A program made the translations under genes and the position numbers. From Loxodes magnus (lineage: Eukaryota; Ciliophora; Karyorelictea; Loxodida; Loxodidae), in NCBI GenBank assembly GCA_946699065.1, contig CAMPDV010000039.1:186001-250000 (forward strand): 64,000 bases of DNA. Direction: 5' to 3'. Numbering within the stretch: position 1 is the stretch's first letter; the number at the start of each line of letters is the position of its first letter. Shown in pieces: positions 25,413 to 35,746 of the stretch. Under the pieces are notes generated by a model, which saw only the letters and a program-made list of their open reading frames with translations, did not search any database and had not been told where the DNA came from.

Positions 25413-26702
25413 TCATACTATCTAACTCTGACTAATTAGGATTTTATCTGCTTTTTATCTTAAATGATTTATATGCTCTATTATTAAATCTGTTTAAATT
25501 CTTTTGGAACAAGTAGGACATACCATTTCATAAATTTCGTTAGGACTAATAAATTAGTCTATTTAAATAATCTATTAAACTTGATCTTATTGTTTTTACT
25601 ATTACGCTAAAAATGAAAAAACAAAACAATTATCACAAAGATTACAAGTTGAATCGATACATTACAACTCACTTAAACTCAAGCAGAATTTACATATTCC
25701 TTGCTAAAAATTAAATTAGGATTAATATTGCTTCTCTGCTTATTCTATTTTTTTAAATCCTTCTCCAAAATATTCCACTTTTTAGAGTTTACTGAAATTT
25801 TGGGCTTAATTATCTGTTTTGATCTACTAGTCTAGAGCAATAATTTTTTCATTTAAAAATTAGATTTAATTATTTTTTTCTTGCTAAGATTGTTTGAGTT
25901 TTACTATTTCTTATTAAATCATTTCAATTTAACCCTTCTTGCTATTTATTTCCTCTTAAGTTTAATTTATTTGCGTTTAAAGCCTCTTAAGTTCTTTCAT
26001 TTCCTTTGCTTCCCAATCTTTGACTAAATTTTCTTAAAAAGATTTAAGTTAATTTTAGCTTTAATAAATTTAAGCGCTTTATTAAGATTGTATTATAGTT
26101 TGCTAATACTACGGAAGATCTAAAATACTTCATTGAAAAATACTTGGAATGTAATCATTATTATAAAAAGCATAGCAGGGAGCGTATAAATATAAGACGT
26201 TCTATTCTTGTGGTAGAAAAGAAAGCTGATATAATTATTGAGAATAATGCTTATAAATTTGGCTTAAAGTTTGCAAATCTTAAAAGCTATTATATATTTA
26301 GGGTTCTTTTTCGTTAAAATTCGTATTTTTTAAATCTTCTAAAACTTTAACTGCTAGTATAATTTCTTAATTGAGATTCTAAGTATGAACTTGAAAATCG
26401 TTTTGGTATTATTAAAACTAAATAGACTTTTCAATTGTTTTGTTATTTTTATAGTAATTTTCCTAGATTTTGACTATATTTTCTTTTTTCCCATTAAATT
26501 CATTCTTTAAACTTTCCATATTTTACTTAAATCATTCAAAGGTATCTTCATAGGATTTATGCTTATGCTTTCCATGAATTTATCCCATTTCACAGGCCTT
26601 ACAGAGAATATAATCTTAGTCTTTTAAAAAGCAAGTGATGCAGAAATAATTCCTCTTTTACTAATGCTCTTAGCAAAACTCTAATTTATAATTCTATTTC
26701 AT
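25413..26702 (-). CDS. B-box zinc finger, coiled-coil protein with C-terminal Cys-rich finger (TRIM-like)
   Basis: Minus-strand frame from ATG 26702-26700 to TGA 25415-25413, 429 residues, no intron. Residues 9-55 form a B-box-type zinc finger: FCQEHQQKRNYFCITC, then LCKACEMGQIHGKHKHKS. A long helical region follows, with strong coiled coil near residues 200-310 (KEMKELKRLQTQINQTQEEI). The C-terminal 100 residues hold a second metal site made almost only of Cys: CKFC, CIDSTCNLCDNC, then CPTC. There is no RING upstream of the B-box, unlike classical TRIM proteins; the C-terminal finger may take its place. Known for the family: E3 ligase or scaffold roles; here that is inference. The same frame stays open upstream to 27443, but the joining 210 bases lack codon bias, so I start at 26702. 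Confidence 0.75.
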
Positions 26703-26912
26703 TTCCAAAAATTATAAAAGAATTAAAGTTAACTTTCTTAAGTTTAAATTTAGCTGCTTATTTTTAAATCTCTTAGTTATATTTTTATCTTAAATTTAAT
26801 AAATAATTGACTAGAAATTATTAAACTTGCTTGCTTATATTATAATTAGCTTATATCTAGCTTACTTTACTAAGAATTATTATATAGTTAGAAGTATATG
26901 TCTTGCATATAT

Positions 26913-27443
26913 TCATTTAATTGGCTTTTAACAATAATTCTGATTTGCATAAACATTTGTCCCAATTTAAATAAATAAAGGTACATTTAATTTTCTATTT
27001 TTAAAGTTGTAATAGTGATGGAATTATTGCAGTTGATTGAAAGAATCTGAAATAAATAAATCATTAACACCAAATCCTTGATATAGCATTCCTTTAATTA
27101 TTTAGCTAAAATCAATTAAATTACTACCATGTTTCTCATCTACATTCTCACTATCTTTCTTCAAAATTTATGAGACATATCATATTCATAACTCTAAGAA
27201 AAGTTTGAATTGTAGAAGGTATAAAATTATATCTGCTTGATAAATAAAACAACTAGAAGGTTATTTATATAGCTTATAAAGAATGATATATTCTATTTGC
27301 TTTATTATTTAATTTATTAAGTTTTAATTTAGATTATTTCAAGCAAGCTAACAACCAGAAGTTTATTATTATTTCAGAATTTAATTTAGTCAACTATTTA
27401 ATTATAGCATATACTTGCTTTAGTTAATAATAGAGGACATCAT
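26913..27443 (-). CDS. Hypothetical protein upstream of B-box gene
   Basis: Minus-strand frame from ATG 27443-27441 to TGA 26915-26913, 176 residues. From about codon 69 onward first codon positions are clearly G+C-rich (hand count 29 of about 75, against 13 and 16 at positions two and three). The peptide there is well-formed (ILKKDSENVDEKHGSNLIDF, then IIKGMLYQGFGVNDLFISDS). The N-terminal third is less convincing, and the true start may be internal or preceded by an intron. It is in the same frame as the B-box gene downstream, so a single longer protein is possible if TGA 26913 is read as Trp. No family recognised. Confidence 0.45.
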
Positions 27444-29118
27444 CAAACATTTTTATATCTAATTGATATATTTTTAGCTAAGTAGTGATGGTTTATTTTA
27501 TTTAAATAAGTTTATTTTAGAGATGATATGCACCCTCTAAAATAATAAGAATTGTGAAAAGCTGGTAATATAATAAAAAAGAGTTTAAATTTGTATAAAG
27601 GAGGGACATGAGACTCAGAGGTAAGAAAATTAAAATTATAAATTTAGTTTTACTAGGAATAATTTAGATTAAATGCTTATAATTTAAAATAATAACTACA
27701 ATACAAGCATCAAACTTTATCCCTAAAATTTAAAATAGTGCTAATGTCCTATTTATAAAGTTAGCATTATTTTAAATAATAGATCTAAAATTTTTCAAAT
27801 AGTATTAAATGAATAATTATGAAAGCTTTGATTTTATTATTTAAGTATTTCCTATTATTGCCTAATATTTAAATTTAAGTGCTATAATTTAATTAAAGTT
27901 AATAAATATATATATATTTTCTTATTTGTTAACTAGTTATTAAAGGCTCCTACTAATATCCCTTCTTATTAAATTATTGTTAATAGAGTTATTAATAATT
28001 ATAAAATTAAAAATAATTAAGCATTTAATAACCTTACTAAGCATTCTCTTTTATTACTAATTATATTCATTCTAGATTTAAATTAATTAATTACTAAACA
28101 CTTATTTTTCTATTTCAGAGGAGAACTATTTTAGTAATTAGATTTAAAATTTGGTTTACAAGATTGATACCAATTAACAAGCATGAAAGCATAATAATTA
28201 GGTTTAAATATTTAAATGGTTTAATAAGAATTTCTCTTATTTCAAGATAATTTAAATATTGTAAGATATATTCCTTAAGTATTTGGATAGAAGATTTACA
28301 CACTTATTCATTGACTAAAGTTTCTTTCTAGTAAGTTGTATGGAGGCAAATAAATAAAAATAAAATAAGTATTTTAATCTTATCAATTAATTATAATTCA
28401 ATTTTAAAGTACTAGCTAATCTTATTATGGCTAAGTATTATAAATTCGTCTAACTCTTTATATCTTTTAATTCTATTTATAAAGTAGTTACTATTAATTT
28501 CCTTCTAATAGTTTAATACTTACTGTTAGTTTAGTTATAGAGATTATTAATTAGCATTATTTTATAAGCTCTTTATTCTTAAGAAAGTTATTCCCTTTAA
28601 TTAATACAGCTACTTTAGATTATGTAAATAGATAAAGTTTAAATAAGCAATACCGCATATAGCAAGATTAGAATAAATAGGGTACTTATTAATATAATTA
28701 CTATTAAATATCTTAGCTAGCTAGAGTACATCTTCCTTAATATCAATCTACAATTCTAATTTTAATAACTTTGCTAGTGTTTATTTATATTCAACTCACC
28801 TTAGTTCTGGTAATATGCTTATGAGAACGTTTCTTACTTTGATTTAATTACTAAAGCAAACTAGGATGAAATCCTTTTAAAGTGCTTAATCGCTTAATAG
28901 AATTTAAAGACATTTTATAGAATCTGAATGCTCTTTCAATACTTGAGTGTAGTAAAGTATAAAGAGTTAGTTTATAAGAAATGAAGTACTTAAAAAGGAT
29001 AAAGAGGATTTAGTTGAGTAATTGAATTAAATTTATGAGTTGATTTTATTTGAATGTTCGTTGAGGAGTCTAACGAATAATTTAAATATAAAGAACATTT
29101 TTTCAGATAATAATTTTA
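27444..29118. other. Divergent intergenic region, possibly coding near its right end
   Basis: AT-rich up to about 28780. From about 28790 to 29118 the base composition is closer to coding, and one plus frame reads well (QDEILLKCLIAQQNLKTFYR, then YKELVYKKWSTQKGQRGF). It overlaps the start of the next gene in another frame and has no independent support, so it is noted rather than called. It may equally be promoter or 5' UTR sequence of the gene at 29119. Confidence 0.3.
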
Positions 29119-31708
29119 ATGAGCTAGGAAAATCCTAACGATTATTTTTAGAGCCAAAAAGAAAGCACTTTGCAGAGCTAGCTGCCTCAAAGTAACTAAG
29201 CAAACGACTAAACTAATGCTACAACTAATGATAAGCAGGCTACTGTTCCTGAGAAAGAAGAAAGTCTTTAAGAATCGGAAGTTATTTTCGAAATTAATGA
29301 ATCGGAAGAAAATCAGTCCAAAAAATCTTCACAAAGTTGTAGCTAGAAGTAGACTCAATAGGACGAGAAGGATAACCCATAGCTTAATGTGGAAGAACCC
29401 TAAAAGTAGCTTAGCGAGTAAGCAGAGTAGGTAGAAAATTAAGAAAAATAAAGCTAAGAATAAATTTAAGAACAAAAGGAATAGCAAAATGAAAGTATAG
29501 TTCAGCAATAGTAAGAATCAACTTAAAAGCCAATTTTAGAAGAACCTTAAACCACTCAAATCAATCTAATTTAGGAGGATTAACAGTAAATTTAGGATGT
29601 ACATACAGGAAATTAATAGGAGAGCGAAAAAATTCAAGATCAAAGTTTGAAACCAAGTGAAAATCCTCCATACTAAGAGTAAAGCAACATTCAAGAAGTA
29701 AGTAAAGAAAGTGAAACATTACAGTAAACCTTGAATTCGCCAGTAATTGATTTGAGCATTGAAACTCAGATCGAAAGTAATAATGTTGCTAAAACTGAAG
29801 TTCAACAAAATTAGATATTGCCAGATACATATTAAAAGGATGAAAAACAAAGTGAAGTCATACAATAAGTAAATTAATAAGATCAGCAAGCAACAACTCT
29901 GTAAAATCAGGAAGCTTAGCCAGAAAACTAGCAATAAAGTGAGAAAAATATTTAAGAAGCCTTGTAAAATATTTAAGAAGCCGAGTAAAATATTTAAGAA
30001 GCCGAGTAAAAAAATTCTCAAAGTCAAAATATCAGTGCGGTTGAAACCTAATAGTAAAAAGAAGATGAAAACAAATAAAATCAAATGGAAGCAGAAGTAG
30101 TAGCAATTCCTGACCAAGAAAATGAATAAAAGACTGAGCAATAAATTAATGAGTAAAGTGTGGACATGTAAATAGAAGAAGCAACTAAAGAAAATATAGC
30201 AAATGGAGTTCTAAATACTTAGAAAGTACTAAAGAAGTAAAAATAAAATTTGCAAAATCTATTAGATTACTTTAATATAGCAGTTGAGCAATTTTAGAAA
30301 TAAATGCAAGACTTTGAATATCTAAATGATTTAAAGAACTAAGTAGAGCAGGAAAGATAAAATTAATTAATATTAAATGAGAACTTAATGTAGTACTACA
30401 ACAAGTATGCAATGCGCCTTGAAGAACTAAAGTAAAAATACATAGAAGATTGTATGAAAATGTGAAATAATCCTATCAATTAAAGTGGATATCAAAGAGC
30501 AGTAGACAAAGCTAATACTTAGATTGTAAGCATTTATATAGGTTCTTGAGCAAATTAAGTAAAAAGTACTCTTAAGTGAAAGTAATTTACAAAAAGCAAA
30601 CTAAATGATATCATAGCTCGATAAGTTAATCTAGAACCGTGATAATTAACTTTTTGTGTAAACTCAAAAAAAAGTAAATGAAATGCTTTGGAGTATTAAT
30701 GAAATGGGAGTACAGAAATTCACAGAATATCTTTAAAGTTTAGAAAACCAAGTTATATTTTTTAGGTAGTTTCAAATTCAAAATGTAATTATTTATATAG
30801 TTTTTTAATTTAAGATCTGACGAAATTTAATCCACTATAGTGGATATGCAAAGCTAGAAACCAATTTTAATCTTTGAAGATCCTTCTAATCAGCAAAATA
30901 ATAAAGGAAGTAAAAAAAATAAGTCAGGAGAAGAAAAATAAAACTAAGCTAATGAAGATTATTAAAACAAAAACTCAACCAAAAAAGTTAAACTTTCAGA
31001 TAAAAAATCTAATAATAAAGATTAGGAAAATCAGAACGAAGTAGGATCTAAAAAAGAAGATCAGGACAAAGAAGAAAAAAAATCATCTTCAAAAGATCAA
31101 GAAAAAGGAAATCAACAAAAATCAAAATAAAAAGATGTCATTAATGTTTCAGATAACGAAGATGGATCCTCAAAGAACGATTAAAGTTATCCTCATAAAG
31201 TGAATGTACAAGATATAAATATGAAAAATTTACTTAAAGCTGCAGTAAAATCTAATGAAGATCATGCGAACGATATTCTAAACATGGGAAGAGGCTTCGA
31301 CGTTGATAAAAAATATTTAGAATCTTTTAATGACAAAGATCTAGTGGAAATAGTAAAAAATGTTTAACAGAAAATGCAGAGCTTCCTTTAAAAATGCGAA
31401 AAAGCCAATGCAAATGAAATTAGTCTCTAATATGACGTAATTGCTTGGCACAATTTAATTTAGTAGATTAAGTTAAGAAAGAAATTGACATAGTAGAAAA
31501 AGTTATTAAAGGAATGCGAGGCCTTAATTACGAAGGTCTGTAAAAAAACAAATCAGTGAATTTTATAAGAGGTTATGGAAATTGATGAATAAAAAAATAA
31601 AGCTCTTGTAAAATGGTTCTACTGGACAAAAAAACCTACTTGGGAGCAATTAGTAAGTACTTTATACAGGAAAATTTGCCAGCTGCAGCACTTCAAAAGA
31701 AACTGTGA
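29119..31708 (+). CDS. Gln/Glu-rich coiled-coil protein, four exons
   Basis: Exons 29119-30525, 30542-30784, 30801-31652 and 31670-31708 (469, 81, 284 and 13 codons). Removing three introns of 16, 16 and 17 nt gives one frame of 846 residues ending at TGA 31706-31708. Residues 1 to about 400 are acidic and very Gln-rich, including three copies of a NIQEAxQ heptad near residue 276; many Gln are TAA or TAG. Residues about 400-560 are a coiled coil (FQKQMQDFEYLNDLKNQVEQ). A Lys/Ser/Asp-rich linker follows (KKVKLSDKKSNNKDQENQ), then a helical C-terminal domain ending WEQLENLPAAALQKKL. No enzyme motif, signal peptide or membrane segment. It resembles cytoskeletal or chromatin scaffold proteins in composition only; function not assignable. 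The intron bookkeeping makes the gene itself secure. Confidence 0.8.
30526..30541 (+). other. 16-nt intron 1 of the gene at 29119
   Basis: GTAAGCATTTATATAG, between codons. Without removal the frame breaks into unconvincing sequence; with removal it continues NTQI|VLEQIKQKVLLSESN. Confidence 0.8.
30785..30800 (+). other. 16-nt intron 2 of the gene at 29119
   Basis: GTAATTATTTATATAG, between codons; restores the frame into the Lys-rich linker. It shares the ATTTATATAG 3' end with intron 1. Confidence 0.8.
31653..31669 (+). other. 17-nt intron 3 of the gene at 29119
   Basis: GTAAGTACTTTATACAG, between codons. Removal lets the last 13 codons end in TGA; without it no TGA stop follows nearby in frame. 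Confidence 0.75.
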
Positions 31709-34423
31709 TCTTACGAACTTTAATTTTTCTACTTTAATTAATATTATTATAAGGCAAGCAATATTTTACTCAACTTTATATTAATTTATATTTAAATATT
31801 GCTATTGCAAAAATTTTTTCATTACTTAAGTTAAAATATTACGAAGAATGTTTCCTCAAGAATAAATATAATAATTTTCAAATCCAGTTCACTTAGCAAA
31901 TCAGTTATAAAAAATCGTTAGAAAATGCTTGAAAAATTGAATTTTTATTTTAAAAATCTCTTTACAATAAATAATAATTGAATAGAAGCAAAATCATTGA
32001 TTTGGATAAAAAGTCTGTTGATATATTGCATTAGCTAAAGAAAATATCAAAACAATCAATTTTAAGATTTTTTTTTTATAGATAAAAAGAAAAAATGTTT
32101 TAGTTCTTAGTCTCCAATACATTTCTTTCGATAGAATTAATTATTTCATTTCTAAAGATAAAAAACAATTGTAATTTTAAAGTTTTAATAAGTTAAATTT
32201 ATATTTCGGAATAAATAATTTTAAATTATATAATCCACTCTAAAGATTATCCAAAAAGTTTACTTAAATGAAAGATTCTATAATCTCTTTAAAGTGACTA
32301 TTATATTTTATTTCTTCAATTTAGATAAAAATTTTATTTAAGTTTTAAAGCTAGTTTTAAATCTTAATAAGCTTTAATATAGCCTAATTAAATTTTAATT
32401 TGAAATATCATAAATTTAGTTATACCTAGACTTATTAATTATCTATGGTATAAGTTTAATTTATATTAAATTATATTAAATCTATTCATTATTTTATGAT
32501 TATTCTTACTAAATTTCTGATTTATTATTAAATAGCTTTAATATTATAATTTAAACTTATCTACATTGTAGATAATAGTAATTAAATTAAAGTCTAAATT
32601 CTAGTTATTTTCTGTAAATTTTATTTTTAGAATTAAATTTATAATTTTAGACTTTAGAATTAATTTAATTATAAAAGAGAATGAACTAAGCTTTTAAAAT
32701 TTATTTCTCAGTTATTATTTAAGAATAAACTAAAAAATAATTTATTTATCAAATTAAAAATATTTAGTTAAATATATTTCACAAACTGATTCTGCATAAT
32801 TTAAGTGCCTAAATAGCTACACAAATTTCTAAAATTTAGTTGCAAAGCTTGCAAAAAAGAGTAAAAATAAAGACTTTTTATAATTAACATTAACTAATTC
32901 TAATAAAATTTGAAGTTGGATTACTAAAAATTATTGGTCTTTAGTTAAATTTTTAACTAAATCTAAAATAAAAAAGTTAAATTTATTTTATTAGTTAGAT
33001 TATAATTTTAAAAGCTAAATGTTTTTCTTTAAGTAAATAGCTTTATTTATAATTAGATCTCTATTAAGCTGTAACTATTATTTATTAATCTTAAATTATC
33101 TAATTTAAAACAACTATTAACTTTATCTTTTAAGTGGATAAGGATAGTAGGGGATAATTAGTTAATGAGATAAATATTTCAAGCTTTAATTTATAGAAAT
33201 TATAAAATTAGTTATTTTGATAATTTAGAAAAAATAAGAACAAGTCTACAAGCTAGATAAGTAGATATTGGTTCTAAATTAAAATTTTTTAATCAAATAT
33301 GTATCTTAAAATATAAAAATTATTTATTTGGTTCAAGCAATGTTTTTAAATAAATTACTTACTTAAATAAAAGCTAAGATTTTATTTATAGTTGCAAGCA
33401 ATATTTATATAATCTTTTATAAAGTTTTTTTATCTATTATATAAAATTATACATTAAAGTAGGCTTACATTGTTAAAAAATTTAATAATAAATAAATTTT
33501 CTCTGCCCGTTTCCATACATTTTTCCCGCCTTAAATAAAAGAAATTTAGTTATGATTTAAAGGATAGAATAAATTATAGAATAGTAACCTTCCTTAGATA
33601 ACTTTTAAATTATTGAGATCTGTTTAGCGAGAATTATATTTAAAATAATTAATTTAACTTTTAATCCAAAAGAAACTAAGTAGATTAATTATATATTAAA
33701 TTACAATTTTATTAGATTAAATTATAAGAAAAGATAAAGCTAAAAGTAAATAACAACTTTAATACAATTATATTCAAATATTTGTAGGACTAGATAGTTA
33801 ATCACCTTATAAAATATTTTAAGTGACTTTATGATTTATTCATAATTCTTTTAAATTTAATTTAATTTTTAACTTTGCATTTTTAAAAGAAATATAAACT
33901 AAAAATAATAATAATTGATAAAATTTATAAATATCTACTTAAAAAATAAGATAAAATTAGAATTTAAGATTAATAACAATTTTCAATTAGGCTATTTAAA
34001 ATTAGAAGCGATGTTTATCTATAATTTTAGTTTCTATTAGCTATGTATACTGATATACCTTATAAAATTAATTTGATTGTAAACTTTTAAAAATAATTAT
34101 TTAGTTTATTTAATTTGTATCTTGCATCTTCACATTTAATAAAAACTATTCAACTAATAAAAGTCTTAAGTTGTTAATTGTTTTTGTTACTCTTTGTTTA
34201 GTTAAAGATTCTTTATAAATTAAATATTTAGATAAATAAGAACAAATTAAAATGCTTATTTTATAATTATTTGCCTATAAAATTTAAACAGAGGATATTA
34301 TATCGATTTCACAGTTAGAATCCAAAAACTAAACTCTTTAACATGTTAATGTTTTATAATAATTTGAAATATCAATTAGGATTATGCACAATATAGGCAT
34401 TAATTAAAAGCTAACAGATATAA
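31709..34423. other. AT-rich intergenic region
   Basis: No supported gene. An ATG-started frame at 31848 reads plausibly for about 30 codons but lacks codon-position bias. A small GC-richer patch at about 33501-33532 (TGCCCGTTTCC, then TTTCCCGCC) stands out from its surroundings and may be a regulatory or RNA remnant; I cannot assign it. Confidence 0.35.
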
Positions 34424-35746
34424 ATGAAAGAAATAGTTTTTTTGAATATTGGTTAAGCAGGAACTCAATTAGGATATAATTATTGAAGTAAACTCTGTCA
34501 AGAGTTTCAAATTTCTTGAGATGGCATACAGCAAACTGATAATAATTAAACCATATTAAATCCTGAAATTGCTTTTCATGAAAAAAGTAATGGAAGTTTT
34601 AGTCCTCGAAGTGTTTTTATTGATTCAGATGTAACTTCAATAAATGAAATAATGATTAGCAAATGTGGAAAAAATCTTCAATCTGATTAGCTTTTATCTT
34701 TTTATTAAAGTGCTGGAGGAAATTATGCTTGCGGTCATTATTAGATAGGAGAGAAATGAATTGGAAAATTATAAGATGCAATAAGAAAGTAAATAGAAAA
34801 ATGTGATAGTTTTCAAGGCTTTTACTTATCAAGATCTTGTTCTGGTGGAACAGGTTCAGGCTTAACAACCAAGATTGTATAAAAACTTTAAGAAAACGTA
34901 GGATTTAAATTTTAAATTAATGATTTTTCTGTTTATCCTCAAGATCAGATGCTTGATCATATTTTGGAATGTTATAATGCAGTTCTAGATACTAATTAAA
35001 TGATCCAAATGTGTGAATCTTAATTTATATTTGATAACCTAAGACTCAAAAACTTATGCTAAAACTTTTCGCTTATTAAAAATCCAAATTTTCAAGATTA
35101 CAATGAGATAATTTCTAGGATAATTTCCACTTTAATTGTTTCTTAAAGCTTAAATTCTTTAGATAACATGAGAAACTTGGCTACAAACTTGGTAGTACAC
35201 CCAAGACTTCATTTTTTAATGACTTCTTAATTACCACTTTCTTAAACTTCTATCACTCACTTTTAAGAATAAGAAAACTTTAAATTTTTAACCAATTAAC
35301 TATGAAATTATCAACTAACAATGGCATCTATTGACTTTAGAAATCGTTATTTTTATAATAGCTTTTTAATCTTTAGAGGTAACACTGATATGAATCAAAT
35401 AAATAAATGCTTACAAAATTTTGATCCAAAAACGAATAAAATAAAATTTATTGAATTTGCTAAATCTAATTTAACTGTAAAAGCTTGCTAAAAATTCCTT
35501 TAATTTGATAATTAAATCAATCAAAGTAATTACTCATGCATGTTTTATAATTGCTAGGCAATTAGAGATATTTTTAGTTAAATAAATTATAACTTTGATC
35601 TGCTTTTTTCAAAAAGAGCATGAGTTCATACTTATTGCATTGAAGGAATGGAAGAGGGAGAATTAGTAGAAGCAAGAGAAGACCTAGCTGCACTGGAAAA
35701 AGACTATGAAGATTATGGCACTGGATTAACAACTTTTGAAGAATGA
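34424..35746 (+). CDS. Divergent alpha-tubulin-like protein
   Basis: Intronless frame of 440 residues from ATG 34424 to TGA 35744-35746, the usual tubulin length. N-terminus [13 protein letters not shown] matches the GTP-binding loop of alpha-tubulin; the nucleotide-binding GGTGSG motif is present ([10 protein letters not shown]). [12 protein letters not shown] corresponds to the YPRIHF region. The C-terminus [33 protein letters not shown] is the alpha-type signature, including the E of the GTP-hydrolysis region. TAA encodes the invariant Gln in GQAG, and TGA encodes Trp in RAWVH. Elsewhere the protein is very diverged, and the typical acidic tail is short. It is probably a specialised or fast-evolving alpha-tubulin paralogue, as known in other ciliates, rather than the main alpha-tubulin. 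Role in a specific microtubule set is inference. Confidence 0.88.

Noticed and set aside
31848-32200. Small plus-strand frame downstream of the four-exon gene
   Set aside because: Weak codon bias and position suggest 3' flank rather than a gene.
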